From positions 1-33,480 of the forward strand of contig NZ_LABX01000117.1 in NCBI RefSeq assembly GCF_001043915.1: a stretch of DNA of 33,480 nucleotides, read 5' to 3'. The translations under genes were made by a program, and so were the position numbers. Under the pieces are notes generated by a model. That model searched no databases. It had not been told where the DNA came from and saw nothing but the letters and a program-made list of their open reading frames with translations. Positions 1-10,135 of the stretch are shown piece after piece. Numbering within the stretch: position 1 is the first letter of the stretch; every line of letters begins with the position of its first letter. The DNA is from Methylobacterium aquaticum (GTDB lineage Bacteria; Pseudomonadota; Alphaproteobacteria; Rhizobiales; Beijerinckiaceae).

Positions 1-55
1 CCCCCGCCCCGCCGCAGACCATCGCCACCGCCGCCAGAACCCGCCCGATCATCAT
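1..55 (-). CDS. Partial leftward gene, signal-peptide-like N-terminus
   Basis: Only the first 18 codons are in the window, and the gene continues past the left edge. Read leftward from an ATG at 53-55 they give [18 protein letters not shown]: a short positively charged start followed by a hydrophobic run, as in an exported protein. The segment ending in the cysteine weakly resembles a lipobox. A purine-rich stretch (GGAGCAGGAGCGG) just upstream could be the ribosome binding site. The gene would be divergent from the copper ATPase. The product cannot be identified, and with so little sequence the open frame could be fortuitous. Confidence 0.35.
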   Translation of the reverse strand, partial: MMIGRVLAAVAMVCGGAG

Positions 56-187
56 CCGCTCCTGCTCCGCCGCGCGCTCTGGGGGGTGAGCGCGGCGAAA
101 CCATGTTCCCGATGCAGGGCGCAGCGTCGATCCTCGCCGTATCGCAGAGCGGTCCCGCACCCCACATCCCGTCCGGGAGACCGCACC

Positions 188-2614
<2,427 letters not shown>

Positions 2615-2771
2615 GCGGCGCAATCCCGGGCGGCGGGATCATGCGGGCCGCGACCATGTATCACGGTCATCATGACGGATAGCTTGACCGTCCGCATCGA
2701 AGGCTCAATCATACCTTAAGTTCCGTCCGGCACCGTTTGCCGGGACCCATGGGAAGTGACCGCCCCCTGCG

Positions 2772-4199
2772 ATGGACGCGAGCAACGGTTGGCATTGTAC
2801 AACTGACCTTTGTTCGCTCTCGGCGCCCGAGGCGGAAGCCTTTGCGGCCTTCCTCGAACGCATCCGCAGCGCTTTCGCCGTTCACGCCGTCCTCCTGTTC
2901 GGTCGCGAGAGAGTGCTCGCGCAGGCGGTGGCCGGCGGCGCGGACGTGCCGGGGACCGTCCTCGACCTCTGCCGTTCGGCATCGGGCCAGGAAGGGGGCG
3001 CAGGACCGGGCCAGGCGAGGGGAGGATGCGGGCTCCGCGTCGTCGCCGATCTCGGCGCCGCCGCGCGCTGGCGCTCCCATCCCGCCGTGGCCGGCCCGCC
3101 GGGCTGCCGGTTCCTGGCCACCCACGCCTTCGGCCCGGGACGAGGCGTCCTCGCCCTCGTCGACGGCGAGACCCGCCGCCTGACCGGCGCCCAGCGCCGG
3201 CGCCTCGCCGATTTCGCCGAGGCCGCGGATTGCCTCGTCCGGGCGACGGCCTGCCTGACCGAGGCCCTCGCCGTCGAGAAGCGGGCCCTGGCGCATAGCC
3301 GCAAGATCTTCGACCGCGCCTCGGAGGCGGCGCGGATCGGCGTCTGGGAATGCGCGCTGCCGGACGAGACCCTGACCTGGACCGATCAGGTCTACGCGAT
3401 GTTCGATCTGCCGCGCGACGCCCCCCTCGACCGCGACCGGATCGTCGCCTGCTACGCGCCGGACTCCCGCGCGGCGCTGGCGGCCGCTCGCAGCCGCGCC
3501 CTCGCCGAGCGCGGCGGCTTCGCCCTCGATGCCGAGATCGTCACCGTCGCCGGGCGCCACCGCTGGATCCGCATCACCGCCCAGGTCGAATGCGAGGGCG
3601 CGGTGCCGGTGCGGATCTTCGGGATGAAGCAGGACATCACCGAGGAGAAGCTCCTCGCCGACCGGACCCGCTACCTGGCCGAGTTCGACGCCATGACGGG
3701 GCTGGCCAACCGGGCGACGTTCGAGGCCCGGTTCTCGGCCCTGGACCAGGCCCCGGCCGGGCGACCGCCCTTCGGTGCCCTGCTGCTCATCGATCTCGAC
3801 GGCTTCAAGCCGGTCAACGACACCCTCGGGCACGCCGCCGGCGACGCCTGCCTGGTCGAGGTCGCGGCCCGGCTGCGCCAATCCTGCCGGGAGGGCGACC
3901 TCGTCGCCCGGATCGGTGGCGACGAGTTCGCGATCCTGCTGACCACCTCGGCCCCCGGCATCGCCGAGGAGGTGGCGGCCCGCCTGATCGCCGCCTTGAG
4001 CCGGCCGATGACCTGGGCCGGCCGGATCTTCACCATCGGCGCCTCGATCGGGATCGCCCGCACCGGCGGCCGCTCCTCCGCCGATCTCTTCGTGGCGGCG
4101 GATACGGTGCTCTACAAGGCGAAGGCCGAGGGGCGCGGGCGGTACCGGGTGGCAGCCACGCCCCCTTGCGGGCCGCTGCCCTACGCATCGGCCTCCTGA
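2772..4199 (+). CDS. Diguanylate cyclase with GAF-like, PAS and GGDEF domains
   Basis: A 475-residue cytoplasmic signalling protein predicted to make cyclic di-GMP from two GTP. Residues about 10-160 look like a GAF-type sensor. Residues about 190-290 form a PAS fold that ends in the usual DIT linker (MKQDITEEK). The GGDEF domain follows, beginning near FDAMTGLANR, with an intact GGDEF active site at 382-386. An RxxD inhibitory site (REGD, 373-376) sits exactly five residues before it, so product feedback inhibition is expected. No transmembrane segment was seen, so the input is probably a cytoplasmic ligand. There is no EAL domain. The ATG at 2772 lacks a strong Shine-Dalgarno sequence, so the start is less certain than the domains. 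It lies 157 bases after the copper ATPase in the same direction; a functional link is not shown. Confidence 0.9.
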   Translation: MDASNGWHCTTDLCSLSAPEAEAFAAFLERIRSAFAVHAVLLFGRERVLAQAVAGGADVPGTVLDLCRSASGQEGGAGPGQARGGCGLRVVADLGAAARWRSHPAVAGPPGCRFLATHAFGPGRGVLALVDGETRRLTGAQRRRLADFAEAADCLVRATACLTEALAVEKRALAHSRKIFDRASEAARIGVWECALPDETLTWTDQVYAMFDLPRDAPLDRDRIVACYAPDSRAALAAARSRALAERGGFALDAEIVTVAGRHRWIRITAQVECEGAVPVRIFGMKQDITEEKLLADRTRYLAEFDAMTGLANRATFEARFSALDQAPAGRPPFGALLLIDLDGFKPVNDTLGHAAGDACLVEVAARLRQSCREGDLVARIGGDEFAILLTTSAPGIAEEVAARLIAALSRPMTWAGRIFTIGASIGIARTGGRSSADLFVAADTVLYKAKAEGRGRYRVAATPPCGPLPYASAS

Positions 4200-4244
4200 G
4201 CCTCCGCCGCCGGTCCAGCGACGGCAGGAGCGGGCGCCGGCGTC

Positions 4245-5333
4245 TCAGGCGCGGAGTGCCGCCAGCCCGATCCAGTCGAACGCGACGCCGTGGCCGGGCC
4301 GGTCGGGTGCCACCGCGACGCCGTCCTCGATCACCAGCGGCTCGGCGATGAAGCGGTCGAGGCCGAAGCCGTGCGCCTCCAGGTAGGAGCGGTTCGGGCA
4401 GGCCGCGAGCAGGTGGACCGTGACGTCGTGCGCGCCGTGCGAGGTGACCGGCAGGTTGAACGCCTCCGCCAGGTGGGCGATCTTCATGAACGGCGTGACG
4501 CCGCCGCAATTCGTCACGTCCGGCTCTGGATACGTGACGCCGCCCGCCGCGATCAGCTGCTTGAAGTCCCACAGGGAGCGCAGGTTCTCGCCCGCGGCGA
4601 TCGGCAATCCGCCCTCGCGCACCACGCGCGCCTGCCCGGCGACGTCGTCGGGGATCACCGGCTCCTCCAGCCAGGTGAGATCGAAGGGCTGGAAGGCGCG
4701 GGCGGCACGGATCGCCTCGTCGGCGCTCCAGCGCATGTTGGCATCGACCATCAGCGGGAACCCGTCGCCGAGATGCTCCCGCATCGCCCTGACCCGCTCG
4801 ACATCCTCCGCGAGCCGTGGGCGCCCCACCTTCATCTTGATGGCGCGAAAGCCCTTCGCCAGGTTGTCGTCGGTCTGCCGCAGCAGCGCGTCGAGCGGCA
4901 GCTGGAGATCGATGCCGCCGGCGTAAGCCGGCACGCGCGGATCGTTCCCGCCGAGCAGGGTCCAGAGCGGCTGGCCGAGGCGCTTGGCCTTCAGGTCCCA
5001 CAACGCCATGTCGATCGCCGATTGCGCCAGAACCGCCGCCCCGCCGCGGCCGCCGTAATGCTGGCCCCACCAGATCCTGTGCCAGATATGCGCGATCCGG
5101 TCGGCCTCCTGCCCGACGAGCTGATCGGGAATGTCCCGCGTCAGGATCGCGTCGATCGCCGCGCCGTTGCGGCCGCAGGTATAGGTGTAGCCGACACCCT
5201 CGGCCCCGTCCGCGTCGCGCAGGCGCACGGTGTTGAGTTCGAAGGCCGGCATGTCGCCATGCATGCTGTCGCTGAGGGTGACCTCCAGCGGCACGCGATA
5301 ATGCCCGGCCTCCAGCGACACGATGCGGGGCAT
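4245..5333 (-). CDS. Enolase-superfamily enzyme, mandelate racemase subgroup (probable sugar-acid dehydratase)
   Basis: A 362-residue enzyme of the mandelate racemase/muconate lactonizing family. It carries the active-site set of the mandelate racemase subgroup: KMK at 166-168 (general base), metal ligands D197 (VDAN), E223 (LEEP) and E249 (GEN), and the D272/H299 (TSHG) dyad. Enzymes with this set abstract a proton next to a carboxylate; many dehydrate aldonic or aldaric acids, and the overall pattern resembles talarate/galactarate dehydratases. The exact substrate cannot be read from sequence. The start at 5333 is chosen because GGGAGGAG lies five bases upstream; an in-frame ATG at 5360 is poorer. 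It is divergent from a CUT1 ABC importer that probably brings in the substrate or a precursor. It converges on the diguanylate cyclase with a 45-base gap. Confidence 0.88.
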   Translation of the reverse strand: MPRIVSLEAGHYRVPLEVTLSDSMHGDMPAFELNTVRLRDADGAEGVGYTYTCGRNGAAIDAILTRDIPDQLVGQEADRIAHIWHRIWWGQHYGGRGGAAVLAQSAIDMALWDLKAKRLGQPLWTLLGGNDPRVPAYAGGIDLQLPLDALLRQTDDNLAKGFRAIKMKVGRPRLAEDVERVRAMREHLGDGFPLMVDANMRWSADEAIRAARAFQPFDLTWLEEPVIPDDVAGQARVVREGGLPIAAGENLRSLWDFKQLIAAGGVTYPEPDVTNCGGVTPFMKIAHLAEAFNLPVTSHGAHDVTVHLLAACPNRSYLEAHGFGLDRFIAEPLVIEDGVAVAPDRPGHGVAFDWIGLAALRA

Positions 5334-5657
5334 GGCGCTCCTCCCTGTGATGCGGCGCATCGGCCGTGTCCGACGCCGTCGATTTCTTGTTAGGGCAAGG
5401 GTATGGGTCCGGCGCAGGGCGCGTCAATGCAGGCGCGGCCAATCCGATCGATGGCTGCTGCGCCGGGCGTGACGCAGCACCGATGGCGGAGTGGGCGAGG
5501 AGGGCAAGCCGCACACGCGCTAATCTGTCGTTGGCTATATAATTTTGCTTGATCCATGCCGTCGATTGACTTTCGCCGAATTGCCTCAGCGGGCGCGCCG
5601 TGCTGATATGCGGGGTAAGCCGCCCGGCCGAACGGGGCGGATGGGAGGAATGGATCG
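5334..5657. promoter_or_regulatory. Divergent control region between the enolase-family gene and the ABC importer
   Basis: This 324-base gap must hold both promoters. It is GC-rich except for an AT-rich patch at about 5530-5555 that contains a perfect TATAAT at 5538-5543. No good -35 box was found 16-18 bases upstream on the plus strand, and the patch could equally serve leftward transcription. The decamer GCCGTCGATT occurs twice, near 5373 and 5558, and could be a regulator half-site. A GGGAGGA ribosome binding site precedes the binding-protein gene. No protein-coding gene is supported here. Confidence 0.4.
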
Positions 5658-7037
5658 ATGAAGCGAGTGATCGCGGGCGCGCTGTCGTTGGGCGCCCTGG
5701 TAATGGCAGCGCTGCCGGCCGTCGCGCAGGACAACAAGACGCTCACCGTCTGGTTCAGCAAGGGCTTCTACCGGTCCGAGGACGAGTCGCTCTGGGCGAC
5801 GATCAAGAAGTTCGAGCAGAAGACCGGGATCAAGGTCGAGCTGTCGCAATACGCGATCCAGGACATGATCCCCAAGACCGTGGCGGCGCTCGATTCCGGC
5901 TCGCCGCCGGATGTCGGCTATTCCGACACCTACAACAACCAGGCCGCCGGCAAGTGGGCCTTTGAGGGCAAGCTCGAGGACCTGACCGACATCCTCCAGC
6001 CGATGATGCCGCGCTTCGCGCCCCAGACCGTCGAGCACGTGCTGCTCATGAACGGCCAGACCGGCAAGAAGGCGTATTACGGCTTCCCGCTCAAGCGCCA
6101 GACGCTCCACACCGAGATCTGGGGCGACATGCTGGAGAAGGCCGGCTTCAAGCAGGCCGACATCCCGCAGAAATGGTCGGATTACTGGGCGTTCTGGTGC
6201 GAGAAGGTGCAGCCGGCCTACCGCAAGGCGTCGGGCACCCGCGCCTACGGCATCGGCGCGCCGATGGGCGTGGAATCGACCGACAGCTTCCAGTCCTTCT
6301 ACGCCTTCATGGACGCCTACGACGCCAAGCTCGTCGACGCCGACGGCAAGCTGACCGTCGACGACCCGAAGACCCGCGAGGGCGTGGTCAAGGCGCTCAA
6401 GGACTACACCGACCCCTACATCAAGGGCTGCGTGCCGCCCTCGGCCACGACCTGGAAGGACCCCGACAACAACGTCGCCTTCCACAACCGCACCACGGTG
6501 ATGACGCACAACTTCACCATCTCGATCGCCGCCAAGTGGTACGAGGACAGCGTCAACCCGAACAACACCCCTGAGCAGCGCGAGGCGTCGAAGAAGGCCT
6601 ACGAGGAGACGATCATCACCGCGCCGTTCCCGAACCGGCCGGACGGCAAGCCGATGACCTACCGCGCCGACGTCAAGCAGGGCGTGGTCTTCTCGGGCGC
6701 CAAGAACAAGGCGGCGGCCAAGGAGTTCGTGAAGTTCATCATGGAGGAGGACAACCTCCGTCCCTACGTCGAGGGTGCGATCGGCCGCTGGTTCCCGGTC
6801 ACCACCGCCTCGATCGAGAGCCCGTTCTGGCAGGCCGACAAGCACCGCAAGGCGGTCTACAACCAGTTCAAGTCCGGCACCGAGCCGTTCGACTACGTGA
6901 AGAACTACAAGTTCACGCTGGTCAACAACGAGAACGTGTTCGCCAAGGCGATGAACCGGGTGGTGAGCGAGAAGGTCCCGGTCGAGAAGGCCGCCGACGA
7001 GATGCTGGCCCGCATCAAGCAGATCGCCGGTCAGTAA
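5658..7037 (+). CDS. ABC importer substrate-binding protein, family 1 (CUT1 sugar type)
   Basis: A 459-residue periplasmic binding protein. Residues 1-23 form a clear Sec signal peptide, probably cut after AVA (23) before QDN. The mature part opens with a strand typical of family 1 solute-binding proteins (LTVWFSKGF) and has the conserved PDVGYSD segment of the ligand cleft. Aromatic residues are abundant, as in carbohydrate-binding members. The start follows GGGAGGA with good spacing. It is the first gene of an importer operon with two permeases downstream, after a 206-base gap that contains a large hairpin. The ligand is probably a sugar, oligosaccharide or sugar acid, judged from the family and the divergent enolase-superfamily enzyme; it is not proven. 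Confidence 0.9.
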   Translation: MKRVIAGALSLGALVMAALPAVAQDNKTLTVWFSKGFYRSEDESLWATIKKFEQKTGIKVELSQYAIQDMIPKTVAALDSGSPPDVGYSDTYNNQAAGKWAFEGKLEDLTDILQPMMPRFAPQTVEHVLLMNGQTGKKAYYGFPLKRQTLHTEIWGDMLEKAGFKQADIPQKWSDYWAFWCEKVQPAYRKASGTRAYGIGAPMGVESTDSFQSFYAFMDAYDAKLVDADGKLTVDDPKTREGVVKALKDYTDPYIKGCVPPSATTWKDPDNNVAFHNRTTVMTHNFTISIAAKWYEDSVNPNNTPEQREASKKAYEETIITAPFPNRPDGKPMTYRADVKQGVVFSGAKNKAAAKEFVKFIMEEDNLRPYVEGAIGRWFPVTTASIESPFWQADKHRKAVYNQFKSGTEPFDYVKNYKFTLVNNENVFAKAMNRVVSEKVPVEKAADEMLARIKQIAGQ

Positions 7038-7084
7038 CGAAAATATCGGCCTGACTGGTCTCTGCCTTTGAAAGATGCGCGCTT

Positions 7085-7140
7085 CCCCTCCCCACAAGCT
7101 TGAGCGATCTCGGGCAAGCCCGAGATCGCCTGGGGAGGGG
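7085..7140. repeat. Large hairpin between binding-protein and permease genes
   Basis: A nested inverted repeat. The outer arms CCCCTCCCCA (7085-7094) and TGGGGAGGGG (7131-7140) pair over 10 bases, and the inner arms CGATCTCGGGC (7105-7115) and GCCCGAGATCG (7118-7128) are perfect complements. It lies 48 bases after the stop codon of the binding-protein gene and is not followed by a T-run. It therefore more likely blocks 3' exonucleases or attenuates read-through than terminates fully. A related hairpin sits at the same place in the peptide importer operon (14924-14954). Confidence 0.75.
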
Positions 7141-7243
7141 AGGGCGCCAACCCATCCAGAGCGGGGTCCGATCGCGTGGCGCTCGGGGCCCGCTCTCGGT
7201 TTTCTCGTCCCCCCGCCTCACGGCCTCACCAAGGAGACCGACC

Positions 7244-8113
7244 ATGTCCGCAACGGTCGCTGAGGCAGCGCCGGTCGCCGCGGCCCAGCCCTTCCGCCTG
7301 ACCTCGTGGCAGGCCTGGGGGCTGATCCTGATCGCGCCCTACCTGCTGATCTTCCTGTTCTTCGTCATCTACCCGATCGGCTACGGCTTGTGGCTGGCGC
7401 GCAGCCCCGCGAGCTACGTGCATCTGGCGGAAGATCCGATCTTCGCCCGCGCCGTCGTCAACACGCTGATCTTCCTGATCGTCGGCATCAACGTGAAAAT
7501 GGCGATCGCGCTGGTGCTGTCGGGCTTCTTCACCAACGAGCGGAAGTGGATCCGCTGGCTGTCGGTGTTGTTCATCCTGCCCTGGGCGGTGCCGTCGATC
7601 CCGACCATCCTGTCGGTGCGGTTCATGCTGAACCCCGAATGGGGCGTGGTGAATTCGCTGATCTTCCGGCTGACCGGCGATGACGGCCCGAACTGGCTCA
7701 ACGACCCGTCGCTGGCGCTCACGCTCGCCATCGGCGTCCATATCTGGAAGTCGCTACCGTTCTGGACGCTGATCCTGCTCGCCGGCCGGCTCGCCATCTC
7801 GGCCGACCTCTACGAGGCGGCGTCGGTCGACGGCGCCACCAAGTGGCAGAAATTCCGGCACGTCACCTGGCCGTCGATGCGGACGCTCTACGTGACCTGC
7901 ACCATCCTGTCGATGATCTGGACGCTGGGCGACTTCAACTCGGTCTACCTGCTCACCGGCGGCGGTCCCGCCGACCTCACCCACGTGCTGGCGACGCTCG
8001 GCATCCGGTATCTCCGCCTCGACCAGGTCGACCACTCGATGGCGGCGGTGGTCTGCGCGATGCCGTTCGTGCTGCCGCTGGTCTACGTGCTGATGAAGAG
8101 GCTCTCGAAATGA
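7244..8113 (+). CDS. CUT1-type ABC importer permease (MalF/UgpA-like)
   Basis: A 289-residue inner-membrane permease with about six hydrophobic segments; the first is near residues 27-50 (LILIAPYLLIFLFFVIYPIG). The EAA loop that docks the ATPase is clear near residues 194-212 (EAASVDGATKWQKFRHVTW). The start at 7244 is set by AAGGAGA seven bases upstream; longer in-frame versions begin inside the intergenic hairpin region and are rejected. It should form a heterodimeric channel with the next gene, whose start overlaps this stop by four bases, implying translational coupling. Confidence 0.9.
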   Translation: MSATVAEAAPVAAAQPFRLTSWQAWGLILIAPYLLIFLFFVIYPIGYGLWLARSPASYVHLAEDPIFARAVVNTLIFLIVGINVKMAIALVLSGFFTNERKWIRWLSVLFILPWAVPSIPTILSVRFMLNPEWGVVNSLIFRLTGDDGPNWLNDPSLALTLAIGVHIWKSLPFWTLILLAGRLAISADLYEAASVDGATKWQKFRHVTWPSMRTLYVTCTILSMIWTLGDFNSVYLLTGGGPADLTHVLATLGIRYLRLDQVDHSMAAVVCAMPFVLPLVYVLMKRLSK

Positions 8114-9015
8114 GCACGACCCTGACAGCCCGCGCCGCTCCGTCCGCCGAGGAGCGCTCCGCCGCCCGCACCAACTGGCTGCGGGCGGCCGGCACGGAGG
8201 CCAAACTCCTCCTCATCGGCATCCCGGTCCTGCTCTGGACCGTGATCCCGATCTACCACCTCGTCCTGTTCGCGATCTCGCCGAAGCAGGACGCGATGTC
8301 GGGGGCGTTGTTCCCGGCCCACCCGACGCTCCAGAATTTTCGGATCGTGTTCGGGCAGCAGCACTACTTCCTGTCGAACTTCTGGCAGCAATTCTGGAAC
8401 TCGGCGGTCATCGCCTTCGCGACCGGCGTGCTGACGCTGCTCATTGCCACCGCGGCGGCCTTCGCGATCAGCCGCCTGAAGGTGAAGGGCGGCCGGACCG
8501 TGATGAACATGGCTTTGTTCACCTACTTCATCCCGGCCGCGTTCCTGGCCGTGCCGATGTACAAGACGATGGGCGCCTACGGGCTGCTGAACAGCAAGTG
8601 GGCGCTGATCCTCGCGATGGTGACGATCGCCAGCCCCTACGCGATCTGGGTGCTGAAGCAGGCCTCCGACAAGCTGCCGGTGGAACTCGACGAAGCCGCG
8701 ATCATGGACGGCGCCTCGCCGCCCCAGCTCTTCCGCTTCGTCTACCTGCCGCTGATGGTCCCCTCGCTGGTCGCGATCGGCGTCTACGCGCTGCTGCTCG
8801 CCTGGAACGAGTACCTGTTCGCCTTCCTGCTCCTCTCCCGCGACACCGACGTGACCCTGCCGGTGGCCTTGGGCAGCTTCCTGGCGGCGGATGACTCGCC
8901 TTGGGAGCTGCTGATGACCACGGGGTTGATCTACGCCTTGCCGCCCGCCGCGATTTATTATGTGTTCAAGCGGTATATGGTGGGTGGGTTGACTGCGGGG
9001 GCGGTGAAGAGCTGA
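8110..9015 (+). CDS. CUT1-type ABC importer permease (MalG/UgpE-like)
   Basis: A 301-residue second permease with about six membrane segments and an EAA loop (DEAAIMDGASPPQLFRF). The start overlaps the upstream stop as ATGA at 8110-8113, so the two permeases are probably made in equal amounts. The stop at 9015 is followed by an inverted repeat and a strong terminator, so the operon ends here. No MalK/UgpC-type ATPase gene is present in this operon or beside it; the transporter must borrow an ATPase encoded elsewhere, or one has been lost or displaced. Confidence 0.9.
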   Translation: MSTTLTARAAPSAEERSAARTNWLRAAGTEAKLLLIGIPVLLWTVIPIYHLVLFAISPKQDAMSGALFPAHPTLQNFRIVFGQQHYFLSNFWQQFWNSAVIAFATGVLTLLIATAAAFAISRLKVKGGRTVMNMALFTYFIPAAFLAVPMYKTMGAYGLLNSKWALILAMVTIASPYAIWVLKQASDKLPVELDEAAIMDGASPPQLFRFVYLPLMVPSLVAIGVYALLLAWNEYLFAFLLLSRDTDVTLPVALGSFLAADDSPWELLMTTGLIYALPPAAIYYVFKRYMVGGLTAGAVKS

Positions 9016-9021
9016 CGATTT

Positions 9022-9078
9022 GGCGTTCGATTAGCTTGGCGTCCAGAGCATTTATCGGATGCAATGCAATCGAACGCC
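9022..9078. repeat. Inverted repeat after the importer operon
   Basis: The arms GGCGTTCGATT (9022-9032) and AATCGAACGCC (9068-9078) are perfect 11-base complements separated by 35 bases. The repeat begins just after the permease stop codon. The spacer contains AGAGCATTTATC, faintly like the TAGAGCA ends of the 104-bp repeat described at 19809-19912, so this could be a decayed relative. It may stabilise the transcript 3' end. Confidence 0.4.
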
Positions 9079-9147
9079 GCTTTGATCTGCTATTTTGCTG
9101 AATGCGGTGCCGGAAGTCAGCGCTCAATCCGTATAATAGTTATATAG

Positions 9148-9188
9148 ATCAGACTGCAACCGATGGGGTCGCAGTCTGATTTTTTTTG
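9148..9188 (+). terminator. Rho-independent terminator after the CUT1 importer operon
   Basis: A perfect 10-base stem, ATCAGACTGC (9148-9157) with GCAGTCTGAT (9171-9180), has a 13-base loop and is followed directly by a run of T residues to 9188. This is a textbook intrinsic terminator for rightward transcription. It marks the left border of the AT-rich island. Confidence 0.9.
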
Positions 9189-9451
9189 GCGATCATGCAC
9201 CTTGCAAATCCAAATTTATGCCGATAAGCATTGTTTATCGGAGTTTCGGTTATGTTTTTTGTCGGGTGGTCAAATTTCATTATGAGTAGGCTGCTGCGGC
9301 GTGGCTTGATGATGCACTGTGGCTCTAAGGCGCAACGCGCTCATATCCGGGATTTTATGATGCAGAGCGTAATAAGTGGGCAGCCCGAAAAAATTAGAGG
9401 AAAGTCCCTGGTGCATCTCGAACTAATTTCGAGATTAGGCTAAGGCGGCTG
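9189..9451. promoter_or_regulatory. AT-rich leader of the DUF433/PIN module with two inverted repeats
   Basis: This stretch upstream of the module is clearly richer in A and T than the flanking operons. It holds two short palindromes: CCGATAA (9221-9227) with TTATCGG (9235-9241), and TCTCGAA (9416-9422) with TTCGAGA (9428-9434). The second ends 17 bases before the start codon of the first module gene and overlaps the expected transcription or translation start region. That position suits an operator through which the module represses itself. No promoter hexamers could be assigned with confidence. Confidence 0.4.
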
Positions 9452-10135
9452 ATGCTGCATCCTGACCTTCTTTCCGCCGGCATATACACGGTTCCTGAAG
9501 CAGCTCGCCTCGTTGAGGCTGAGCAGAACGAAACGCGTGTCTGGATCGAGGGCCGAAAAGGTGCGCAAGAGCCGATGATTGAGAATGAGGTTGGGAGGGT
9601 GGGAGATAAAACGGCAATAAGCTTCACAAATTTAATGGAGCTTCGATTTATCTCGATGTTTGTTGATGCCGGTTTAAGATTAAATGCTATTCGTTCCATA
9701 ATGAATGAGGCAAAAGATACGCTTGAGCATCCTCATCCATTCGCAACTAGTACTGTATTCAAGACTGATGGGAAACGTATTGTTGCTGAGATTGCTCGGA
9801 AGAATGGCGTTCCGAGTATCTATGATTTGAAAACGCGACATTACGAAATGCCAGGACTTATTATGAATGTTTTATTGAAAGACGTGGTTTTTGATCCGCA
9901 TGGGGACGCGATTTCGTGGAAGCCTCGCCCAAGAATAGCACCGAGTGTAATAATTCATCCTGCTCACTCGTTTGGGCAGCCGATTTTGCTTAAAAGCCAT
10001 ATTCCAACAGCCGCAATTGTAAAAACCTATGCAGCTGAGGGTGACAGCGAAATTGTGGCTGAAATGTTTGAGATCCCAAAGGCGCACGTCATCGAAGCCT
10101 TGAGGTTCGATGAAGCTCTGCGTGGGGTAGCGTGA
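9452..10135 (+). CDS. MerR-like/DUF433 protein, probable antitoxin
   Basis: A 227-residue protein encoded by AT-rich DNA unlike its neighbours. Residues about 10-99 look like a MerR-type winged helix: YTVPEAARL, then WIEG, then FTNLMELRFISMFVDAG and following helices. Residues about 168-222 match the DUF433 pattern (HPAHSFGQPILLKSHIPTAA, then AEGDSEIVAEMFEIP and VIEALRFDEA). DUF433 proteins are commonly paired with PIN-like proteins as predicted antitoxins, and the next gene is PIN-like. The role inferred is to bind the promoter and neutralise the partner. The ATG at 9452 follows AAGGCGG. The stop overlaps the GTG start of the next gene by four bases. Most known DUF433 antitoxins are much shorter, so the added DNA-binding half and the long middle region (100-165) are unusual. 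Confidence 0.78.
   Translation: MLHPDLLSAGIYTVPEAARLVEAEQNETRVWIEGRKGAQEPMIENEVGRVGDKTAISFTNLMELRFISMFVDAGLRLNAIRSIMNEAKDTLEHPHPFATSTVFKTDGKRIVAEIARKNGVPSIYDLKTRHYEMPGLIMNVLLKDVVFDPHGDAISWKPRPRIAPSVIIHPAHSFGQPILLKSHIPTAAIVKTYAAEGDSEIVAEMFEIPKAHVIEALRFDEALRGVA

Noticed and set aside
86..187. N-terminal extension of the copper ATPase with a CSRC motif
   Set aside because: The added 34 residues are Arg/Ser/Pro-rich, precede a good ribosome site and ATG at 188, and are not needed for the first metal-binding domain.
5530..5555. Assigned sigma-70 promoter around the perfect TATAAT at 5538-5543
   Set aside because: No acceptable -35 element lies at the right spacing on the plus strand and the orientation is ambiguous, so only a control region is annotated.
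9231..9443. 70-codon open frame in the leader of the DUF433/PIN module
   Set aside because: It overlaps a palindrome, has no ribosome site or recognisable motif, and its product looks like translated non-coding AT-rich DNA.
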